From an uncultured Bacilli bacterium (GTDB lineage Bacteria; Bacillota_I; Bacilli_A; RF39; UBA660): DNA of 40,945 nucleotides. Each line of letters begins with the position of its first letter. The stretch's first letter is position 1. Under the pieces are notes generated by a model. That model worked only from the letters and a program-made list of their open reading frames with translations, had not been told where the DNA came from and ran no database searches. The position numbers and the translations under genes are program-made. The stretch spans positions 1 through 40,945 of the forward strand of contig CAKPER010000008.1 in the NCBI GenBank assembly GCA_934149245.1, written 5' to 3'. Shown here piece after piece: positions 35,072 to 40,945 of the stretch.

Positions 35072-35497
35072 ATGATTGTTAAGTATACTGATAAAGAATT
35101 GGAACTACTAGCTAGATTAATGAGAGCTGAAGCTGTTGGGGAGGGTAATTTAGGAATGTTAATGGTTGGAAATGTTGGCGTTAATAGAGTAATTGCTAAA
35201 TGCCTTACTTTTAAGGATATTACTTCAATTAGTCAAATGGTTTTTCAGTCACCAGGAGGATTTAGTGGAACATCTAGTAGCTTGTTTTATGGTAATCCTA
35301 CGGAGCTAGAAAAAAGCCTTGCTAGAAGAGTTGTTCGAGGAGAATATTACTATCCTGCTACTAATGCATTATGGTTTTATGCTCCTAGCAATGGTGATGA
35401 TTGTAAAAGTACTTGGTGGGATCAAAATTTATCTGGAAGATACAAAAACCATTGTTTTTATAAACCGGCTATGGGTACATGCCGTGAGTTACACTAA
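35072..35497 (+). CDS. SleB/CwlJ-type cell wall hydrolase
   Basis: Hydrolase_2 family (spore cortex-lytic SleB/CwlJ type, a lytic transglycosylase in characterised cases). 141 aa comprising only the catalytic domain: ELELLARLMRAEAVGEG holds the catalytic Glu at residue 20, then GNVGVNRV and a C-terminal ALWFYAPSNG...WW region. There is no signal peptide or wall-binding domain, like CwlJ. Sporulation cannot be inferred from this alone. Start: ATG at 35072 with GGAGGT eight bases upstream; the in-frame TTG at 35066 is too near that site. Divergent from clpC. Confidence 0.88.
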   Translation: MIVKYTDKELELLARLMRAEAVGEGNLGMLMVGNVGVNRVIAKCLTFKDITSISQMVFQSPGGFSGTSSSLFYGNPTELEKSLARRVVRGEYYYPATNALWFYAPSNGDDCKSTWWDQNLSGRYKNHCFYKPAMGTCRELH

Positions 35498-35565
35498 ATA
35501 TTAATACCATAAACTTATATAAACTTTTGTTTAATTTTAGGAAAATATTACTTTTGAATAAAATA

Positions 35566-35595
35566 TTTACTTACTTTAACATTCTACTGTATAAT
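35566..35595 (+). promoter_or_regulatory. Promoter of ylmH
   Basis: TTTACT at 35566-35571, 18-base spacer, TATAAT at 35590-35595. The gene starts 28 bases further on with AGGTGGG as ribosome binding site. Confidence 0.6.
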
Positions 35596-35622
35596 AATTA
35601 AAAATGTTTAGGTGGGATATTA

Positions 35623-36312
35623 ATGAGTAATAATTATATTGTACAAAAAAATGTAGATAAAATAAGAAGAAAAAATTATACCTATTTTCTAAATCCAGGA
35701 TTATTACAAGAAATTAGGTATTACTTGAAAGGAAATGAATATAACATATATGAGGTTTATCCTGATTGTGATAAGGTTATTTTATATACAAAAAAAATTC
35801 CAATAGTTAGATTGATTGCTATTGATAGTGTTTACCCTTTAAAACATTCAGATATTCTTGGAAGTTTATTTGGATTAAATATTGAAGATGAAATATTTGG
35901 AGATATCATTGTCGATAATGGTAACTATTATTTTTATGTTGTTGATGAAATATTTGATTTTATTATGAATAATTTGCAAACAATTGGTAAATATAAAATC
36001 AAATTACGTGAAATTGATATAGATTATTTAAAAGATTATAGAAGAAAATATGAAGAATGTATATTGAATGTTTCAAGTCTAAGAATTGATAATGTAGTTT
36101 CTAAAATTATTGGTTCTAGTAGAGATAAATTTAGAGAAAAAATAAAAAATAGAGAAATAATTCTTAATTATAAGATTTTGAGTAAGGGGTCTTATTTTTT
36201 AAAAGAAAATGATATTTTTAGTATTAAAGGAATAGGAAAATATAGATTTACTGAAATAATTAATACTACTAAAAAGAATAAATATATTATTAGATGTTTG
36301 AAATATAAGTGA
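35623..36312 (+). CDS. ylmH: YlmH/RqcP2-type S4 domain RNA-binding protein
   Basis: In Bacillus, YlmH binds stalled 50S subunits and helps RqcH make alanine tails in ribosome quality control. 229 aa. The N-terminal domain has YTYFLNPGLLQEIRYYL and KHSDILGSLFGLNIEDEIFGDI (family HxDxLGxLxGLGIxRExxGDI). The S4 domain is at about 148-215 (LRIDNVVSKIIGSSRDKFREKI, split over two helices; FSIKGIGKYRF at its end). It lies outside its usual division-gene cluster (sepF, ylmG, divIVA). The stop is TGA. Confidence 0.9.
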   Translation: MSNNYIVQKNVDKIRRKNYTYFLNPGLLQEIRYYLKGNEYNIYEVYPDCDKVILYTKKIPIVRLIAIDSVYPLKHSDILGSLFGLNIEDEIFGDIIVDNGNYYFYVVDEIFDFIMNNLQTIGKYKIKLREIDIDYLKDYRRKYEECILNVSSLRIDNVVSKIIGSSRDKFREKIKNREIILNYKILSKGSYFLKENDIFSIKGIGKYRFTEIINTTKKNKYIIRCLKYK

Positions 36313-36694
36313 TATGCATCGGTTAATGCTTTAACCATAAATAATTTGTTTTTTACTACAGGATAAATTTTGGAATTTAAAATGTTTTACTCCTAAAATT
36401 TAATGTAAATTAGTTTTAGAATATTAAAAACCACTTTTTTGATTAAGTAAAAATACATTAACTAAATTAATTTGAAATTAGAATTTATTAGAAAAGAGAT
36501 AAAAAACATAGTTAAAATTATGGTAATTAACGTTAATGAGACTAAATTAGTATGATTGTTATAAATTTTAAATATTAAAATCACACCTAGACTTTTAGAT
36601 GTGATTTTTGACTTTTTTCAAACTATGTGTATCAAAGTTATGTTAAAGATATTTTTTTATTTAGATTTAATTTGTAGTATCATTTTCTTGTTTG
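36313..36694. other. Convergent gap with a shared terminator
   Basis: No gene seen. A GGTTAA / TTAACC hairpin at about 36319-36334 follows ylmH without an immediate T run. The main element is the stem AAAATCACACCT (36577-36588) / AGATGTGATTTT (36597-36608). It has one mismatch on the plus strand and a G-U pair on the minus strand, with T runs after it, and can end transcription from both converging genes. Confidence 0.7.
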
Positions 36695-37423
36695 TTAGCA
36701 TACATTCTTCCCCCTGCTTTGACAAGTTTTATTTTGTTTTGGTAAAGTTAATTTTAAAACTTCTTTTATGTTTTTTGTAGATTCTTTATTCATTTTTTGG
36801 GTTAACTTCATATATGGCTCTTTTTGTAAAGAACTTATTCCGGTTGTAGATTTTTGAGCCTTACCATCTACTATTCCTACTATAGTAGGAGCATAAATTC
36901 TTTTTTCATTTACTGATATTTCTGTATTATTTTTATCAGTTATTTTATAATCATCTAAGATATTATCTAAACTTTTTAATAATTTATAATATCCATTACT
37001 CCCTTTTTTAGTTGTTTTTATTTTATCATTTTTAAATTCTTTTATATCTCTTATATTTTCTACATCAACATAATAAATTTTTTTGACATTTAGGTCTTTT
37101 GCTGCTTTTAATAAATTGGAAATTATACTTCTACACCAAGGGCATTTGCTAAAACCAAAATAGACGGCAAAAGTTTCCTTATTGTCAATTTTCTTAGATA
37201 TTTCTTCAGCAGTTGCGTAAATAATTGGATTATTACCTGGAATAATTACTTTTCTAGCTTTATTATTATTTTCTAATTTTTGATTATTTAGATTTTCGTA
37301 TTCTTTTTTGAACTTTATTTGATCTTTGTTATTATAATTTATAATATATATTGTACTTGCTATTATTAATACAACAATTAAAATTAGTGGTATTAATATT
37401 TGCATATTTCTTATTTTTTTCAT
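36695..37423 (-). CDS. Membrane-anchored thioredoxin-like protein (CPWC)
   Basis: 242 aa. One N-terminal membrane helix (about residues 8-30) anchors an extracytoplasmic thioredoxin fold whose active site is CPWC at 94-97 (VYFGFSKCPWCRS). APTIVGIVDG supplies the cis-Pro. It resembles the bacteriocin-transport accessory / thioredoxin-like exported proteins of Firmicutes. It probably reduces or forms disulphides outside the cell, and the Cys-rich pilin-like and TasA-like proteins in this window are possible clients; that is inference. The C-terminus ends with a spaced Cys pair (CQSRGKNVC). A shift in the five-G run at about 36708 would give a different tail, so the end is less certain. Confidence 0.82.
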   Translation of the reverse strand: MKKIRNMQILIPLILIVVLIIASTIYIINYNNKDQIKFKKEYENLNNQKLENNNKARKVIIPGNNPIIYATAEEISKKIDNKETFAVYFGFSKCPWCRSIISNLLKAAKDLNVKKIYYVDVENIRDIKEFKNDKIKTTKKGSNGYYKLLKSLDNILDDYKITDKNNTEISVNEKRIYAPTIVGIVDGKAQKSTTGISSLQKEPYMKLTQKMNKESTKNIKEVLKLTLPKQNKTCQSRGKNVC

Positions 37424-37477
37424 ACTTCTAATAATCTATAATACATTTTAATAGATTATATCCTTTCTATAGATTTA

Positions 37478-38083
37478 TTATTTTATAGTTGATTGTTGAT
37501 TTGACTCAGCATAAATATAGCCTGAATATTTTTTATTATCATATAAGTTTCTTTCATTTCCAGCTTGGTTTGTGATTGTTGAATCTACCCAAAGATATAC
37601 TGTATAGGTAGTATCAGTCGTTGTTAAATCTACGTTGGCAATTTCTTGAGCACCACATTTAGTCGTTATGGCCCCATTACCAATTTCGGTAGAATCTTTA
37701 AAGATTTTATATTTTAAGGCTCCACTACTTAGAGGTAAGTTTGTAGGATCTGGTGCTTGTGTTGTTTCTGTACAATCTGGAGTATTAGGACCATTTGTAT
37801 AAATATTAATAGAAGATTTTGTGTAGATAGTGCAACTTGGATCTTTTGAAAGTGTTATTTTTGTTTTTGCTCCCTCTAAATAGTTATCTGTTATTGATAA
37901 ATTACTTGATTTTATTTCATTTCCATCATATTTTACATTAAAGCAACCGGCTTCTCCTTTAATAGCATTTTGACTGCTATTGTTAAGATACAAAAAAGCA
38001 TAAGTTCCACCTAGAGTCATTGTTACTAGTAGCACTATTAAGGATACTAATTTTAGGTATTGTTTTTTTTCTCCTTTTTCCAT
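37478..38083 (-). CDS. Second TasA/SipW-type surface protein
   Basis: 201 aa. A short basic start (MEKGEKKQYLK) precedes a hydrophobic helix ending TLGGTYAFLYLNNSSQNA, comparable to the signal of the TasA-like protein at 8.2-9.1 kb. The mature part is Thr/Ser-rich and beta-rich (YTVYLWVDSTI, KYSGYIYAES) with four Cys, which could form disulphides. The processing peptidase is not in the window. Start: ATG at 38083 with GGAGA six bases upstream; the frame opens 20 codons earlier but without support. The CPWC thioredoxin gene starts 54 bases downstream, so the pair may share a transcript. Function is inferred only from the signal. Confidence 0.72.
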   Translation of the reverse strand: MEKGEKKQYLKLVSLIVLLVTMTLGGTYAFLYLNNSSQNAIKGEAGCFNVKYDGNEIKSSNLSITDNYLEGAKTKITLSKDPSCTIYTKSSINIYTNGPNTPDCTETTQAPDPTNLPLSSGALKYKIFKDSTEIGNGAITTKCGAQEIANVDLTTTDTTYTVYLWVDSTITNQAGNERNLYDNKKYSGYIYAESNQQSTIK

Positions 38084-38114
38084 AACCAATCTCCTAACTT
38101 TATTCACTATATAC

Positions 38115-38143
38115 ATAATAGCAAAAAAAACTTGATTTTTCAA
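38115..38143 (-). promoter_or_regulatory. Promoter of the second TasA-like gene
   Basis: TTGAAA at 38138-38143, 17-base spacer, TATTAT at 38115-38120. The -35 box lies inside the corA terminator hairpin. Confidence 0.6.
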
Positions 38144-38145
38144 GT
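38123..38145 (-). terminator. Terminator of corA
   Basis: ACTTGA / TCAAGT stem with a four-base loop (38130-38145), followed by eight T on the minus strand. Confidence 0.85.
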
Positions 38146-38227
38146 CTTATCACATTTTAAAGCTATAGATAATTTTTTCTATTTTTTATTAATTATTTTA
38201 TTTTGAAAATAATTGTTTTTTTATAAA

Positions 38228-39172
38228 TTAAAGCATATTTTTTTTCTTTAGAATGCTGGCGGCTAATATAGAAGAAGCTATTGCTATTATTACTACTAGA
38301 AAAAATGATAGTGGATTTGTTTCAAAATCTCCTAATGGTACATTCATTCCCATAAAGCTTGCTACTATAGTAGGAATTGATATTACTATTGTGAACCCTG
38401 CTAAAAATTTCATTATTTTGTTTAAATTATTTGATATAATAGTACCAAAAACTTCTATAGTACTACTTAAAATGCTACTATATATACTAGCCATTTCTAT
38501 TGCTTGTTTATTTTCAATAATTACATCTTCTAAAACATCAATATCTTCATCATATAAAGGTATTAGATCTATTTTTTGAAGTTTTTCTAGTACTACATCA
38601 TTAGATCTTAGTGATGTTGAAAAGTATACTAAACTTTTTTGAAGATGCATTAGATGAAGCAAGTCGTTATTACTAGTTGATTTTTTTAACGCTTTCTCGC
38701 TTTTGTTTGTTTCTTCATTTATACTTTTTAAATCTTTTATATAAGCATTTGCTACTTGTAACATTATTTGGATTGTAAAACGACTTTTCATTTCTGTATG
38801 AAATTTTTTGATTTTTCCTTCAACGAAATCATTTAGTAAATCTGTTTCTTTAGAACTTAAAGTTATAATATAATCATCACGTACATGAATAATTACTAAG
38901 GGAGAAGTTACCCTAACATTATAAGTTGCATGTCTTTCAAACGAGGGAATATCTAAAACTATCAAACGATAATTATCTTCTACTTCGGTACGAGCCTGTT
39001 CTTCTTCATCTAAAAACGATAATATATCACTTTCAGGAATGTTAACATGTTGAGATAATAATTTAATTTCATCTTTTTTTGGCTTGGTTACATTTATCCA
39101 ACTTCCTTTTTCAAATTCGTGAATTTCGCTTAATGTATCTGTATCAATATCTGTTTTGTAAATTTTTATCAT
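38228..39172 (-). CDS. corA: CorA family divalent cation transporter
   Basis: Magnesium (or cobalt/nickel) channel of the inner membrane. 314 aa: a long cytoplasmic N-domain with helices (YRLIVLDIPSF, SSTIEVFGTIISNNLNKIMKFL), then two C-terminal membrane helices. The signature MGMN lies between them in FMGMNVPLGDF, that is, the obligatory GMN. Ends with a Lys-rich tail (LKKKNML). GGAGG precedes the ATG and a TATAAT at 39206-39211 is a likely -10. It is monocistronic with its own terminator. Confidence 0.95.
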   Translation of the reverse strand: MIKIYKTDIDTDTLSEIHEFEKGSWINVTKPKKDEIKLLSQHVNIPESDILSFLDEEEQARTEVEDNYRLIVLDIPSFERHATYNVRVTSPLVIIHVRDDYIITLSSKETDLLNDFVEGKIKKFHTEMKSRFTIQIMLQVANAYIKDLKSINEETNKSEKALKKSTSNNDLLHLMHLQKSLVYFSTSLRSNDVVLEKLQKIDLIPLYDEDIDVLEDVIIENKQAIEMASIYSSILSSTIEVFGTIISNNLNKIMKFLAGFTIVISIPTIVASFMGMNVPLGDFETNPLSFFLVVIIAIASSILAASILKKKNML

Positions 39173-39733
39173 ATTTTATACCTCCGTTATTATATCTTTA
39201 ATGTTATTATACAACTTTTTCATTTTTTTTGGAATGTTATGTTTGATTTTGAATGCGTAAAAGGAATAAATGTATAGTAAGTGTTAATAATTTGACAAAT
39301 GATGTAAATATATAAATATTAATGTAAAGGATATTTTTTTATGAAAATTGCTATTATATTTTGTTGATGGTAGCCATTAATTTTAGAGTTGTATGTTATT
39401 AATAATAAAATATTATGTTATTAAAAATTATCAGGCTTATTTATTGATAAGATTTATATTGAAGACTTAAAGTATTATAAAAGAATGAATTTTATCACCC
39501 TTTATAATTAATTTATTTATTAAAAGATATTTTATAAGAAAACTTGACTACACTTGTAGTTGTATTTACTATGTGTGATGTTGGTATAGATATATAGGCT
39601 TATTAGAAATATTTTTTTAATATAATCGTGTGTTGCTGCGATTTTTGTAATTGCTTAATAAGCAAAAAATCTTAGTATAAAGCTTTTATTAAATACAGTA
39701 ATTTGTGAAATTTAACTTTTAAACTAGAATTTT
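39173..39733. other. Non-coding AT-rich gap
   Basis: About 560 bases. Apart from the corA leader at the left end I see no gene. A short palindrome TTGCTTAATAAGCAA lies at about 39652-39666, near the end of the LysM gene. A plus-strand AAAGGA followed by a seven-codon frame ending TGA at about 39368 is too short to call. Confidence 0.45.
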
Positions 39734-40678
39734 TTATGATATTTTCAAATTTTGACCTATTGTTAAGTTATTACTTAAAAGATTATTTAAATTCTTTATT
39801 TGCGAAACTGTAGTATTAAACTTATTAGCAATGCTGTATAAGGTGTCGCCTTTTTGAACTATATAAGTTGTTGTATTTTTTTGAAGTGGTATTGCTAATT
39901 TTTGACCTACTGTTAATATTGTAGTTGATAAATTGTTGGCAGCTATTAATTCTGCTGGTTGAATATTGTATTTTCTTGATATCGAATAAATTGTATCACC
40001 TGGTGTTACGATATATGTTATTGGTGTTGTTATAGTATCTTCTATTACTTGGCCTGATGGAATTAAGAGGGTTTGACCTATTGTTAAACTATCTTTACTT
40101 AATTTGTTCAGCTCTTTTATATTGTTTACAGTTGTGTTATATTTTTTTGCTATCGAATATAAGGTATCACCTCTTTGAACAGTATAAGTGTCTGTTAGAT
40201 TTGTTGGTTGGATTTTTAAAATTTGCCCTACTTTTAAGTTGTTATTTGTTAAATTATTGTCTTTTTTTATATTGTCTGGAGTTATATTATATTTTTTGGC
40301 TATGGAATATAAAGTATCCCCACTTTTTACTACGTAAGTCGTGTTTTGAGATTCCTCCGGTGGTATGTATGAAAGACCTTTATATGTTAAAATAGCTTTT
40401 ATAACTGCTTCTGCTAACTCTTTGTAGTTATTATTTAGAAAATCAAAGTTATTTTTGTTGTCATCAATAAAGCCATATTCTACGATTAGTGGTTCTGTTT
40501 TACCTGTATTTCTATGGATGAAATAGTAATCTTTACTGTTATCTGATGGAAGACGGCGTTGATAAATTTTTCGTGGAGTTTGGCCTGTTGATGTAATATT
40601 ATTTAGGACCGAATTAGCTAGGGTGCTAAAATTTCTTAGGGCGTAGATTACTTCAGCACCTGTACCACCTGGTGATGG
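39734..40678 (-). pseudogene. 5'-truncated N-acetylmuramoyl-L-alanine amidase with four LysM repeats
   Basis: 314 codons without a start; the frame meets a TGA at 40679-40681. The first about 105 residues are the C-terminal half of an amidase_3 domain: GGTGAEVIYALRNFSTLA, YQRRLPSDNSKDYYFIHRNTG, LIVEYGFIDD with the conserved Glu. Four LysM domains follow, each starting Tyr-x-Val and GDTxYSI and ending VGQ or IGQ, joined by short Thr-rich linkers. The N-terminal half with the zinc ligands is missing; upstream sequence is unrelated. The break falls within about ten bases of 40675. Either an insertion or a rearrangement removed the 5' end. The protein would have been a secreted or wall-bound peptidoglycan hydrolase. 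Confidence 0.85.
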
Positions 40679-40707
40679 TCAAAGTGTAACTTTTTTTATT
40701 TTTCACG

Positions 40708-40729
40708 ATTTTGGTGTTTACACCAAAAT
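40708..40729. repeat. Perfect hairpin next to the amidase break
   Basis: ATTTTGGTGT / ACACCAAAAT, ten perfect pairs with a two-base loop. There is no T run on either strand, so it is a poor intrinsic terminator. It lies 30 bases from the break in the amidase gene, where a subterminal palindrome of a mobile element would be expected. Confidence 0.6.
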
Positions 40730-40754
40730 AGAAAATAATCTACATTTTCTGATT

Positions 40755-40945
40755 TTAAATAGATTTCATAAACATTTTAAATTTTGCAATTAAAGAAGAA
40801 GTTAAACAAGCTTGTACAATCCTTTTAAATTCTTCTGCTTCTTTAGGATTTAAGTCATGCATAGAATCTACAGCATCTATAAAATCTTTCAAAGCTTTTA
40901 ATATTTTTTTATAACTATCATTATTTTCCTTTTCCAATTTATCTT
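40755..40945 (-). CDS. Unknown protein, C-terminal end (runs off the window)
   Basis: The last 63 codons of a frame that is open to the right edge. Visible residues are helical and charged (KKILKALKDFIDAV, NPKEAEEFKRIVQACL) and end in KFKMFMKSI. I do not recognise the family. A TTG at 40937 could start it but has no ribosome binding site in view, so it is treated as partial. It may belong to the element that interrupted the amidase gene; no transposase motif is visible in this fragment. Confidence 0.5.
   Translation of the reverse strand, partial: DKLEKENNDSYKKILKALKDFIDAVDSMHDLNPKEAEEFKRIVQACLTSSLIAKFKMFMKSI

Noticed and set aside
36667..36720. Frameshift in the five-G run at the end of the thioredoxin-like gene
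   Set aside because: A shifted frame gives a longer polar tail, but the unshifted end with its Cys pair is also plausible for this family, so there is no clear evidence of damage.
40057..40395. Plus-strand Leu/Cys/Tyr-rich frame
   Set aside because: It is the complement of the LysM repeats on the minus strand.
40676..40690. GGTCAAA as a CtsR operator
   Set aside because: Only one heptamer is present, and it lies far from clpC or any chaperone gene; it fits better as the end of the sequence interrupting the amidase.

Overview
The window is very AT-rich bacterial chromosome with a Firmicutes/Bacilli-type gene set: gpsB next to RNase P RNA, a T-box in front of ileS, an rpsL-rpsG-fusA-tuf str operon, CBS-type manganese pyrophosphatase, YlmH, and TasA/SipW-type surface proteins. 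The closest fit I can suggest from content alone is an uncultured low-GC Bacilli/Mollicutes-related gut lineage; this is an inference. The code is standard: TGA ends the DUF192 and ylmH genes and Trp is TGG. Most genes lie on the minus strand.

Layout. 0-5.3 kb: a rhomboid protease, then a coupled set on the minus strand (pilin-like protein with 10-residue repeats, lspA, rluD), then a broken gene for a beta-sandwich secreted-type protein. 5.3-6.6 kb: a plus-strand pair, DUF192 and gpsA, closed by a bidirectional terminator shared with obgE. 8-13 kb: a TasA-like surface protein, then ppaC, ackA and nrnA (phosphate, acetyl-phosphate and small-RNA turnover). 13-20 kb: accessory envelope region with LicD, an Asn/Ile/Lys/Tyr-rich orphan, a polytopic membrane protein, a sugar nucleotidyltransferase, a DUF3267 membrane metalloprotease-like protein and an unknown 526-residue repeat protein. 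20-25 kb: ileS with T-box, pgsA, RodZ-like, rnpB, gpsB. 25.5-30.7 kb: an orphan integrase-type SAM-like domain protein and the str operon. 31-39 kb: an unknown two-gene unit, clpC, a SleB-type hydrolase, ylmH, a membrane-anchored thioredoxin, a second TasA-like protein and corA. 39.7-40.9 kb: the 3' part of an amidase with four LysM repeats, cut off by unrelated sequence that runs off the right edge.

As a whole it is a housekeeping core (translation, lipid and envelope synthesis, division, ribosome rescue) interspersed with cell-surface genes, several of which look variable or decaying: in-frame DNA repeats in the pilin-like gene, compensating frameshifts in the beta-sandwich gene, and interruption of the LysM amidase. 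I found no convincing complete defence system, CRISPR array, prophage or tRNA gene. The best candidates for something undescribed are the seven-repeat protein at 18.2-19.8 kb, the unknown pair at 31.0-32.3 kb, and the natural Ile at the streptomycin-linked proline position of ribosomal protein S12.
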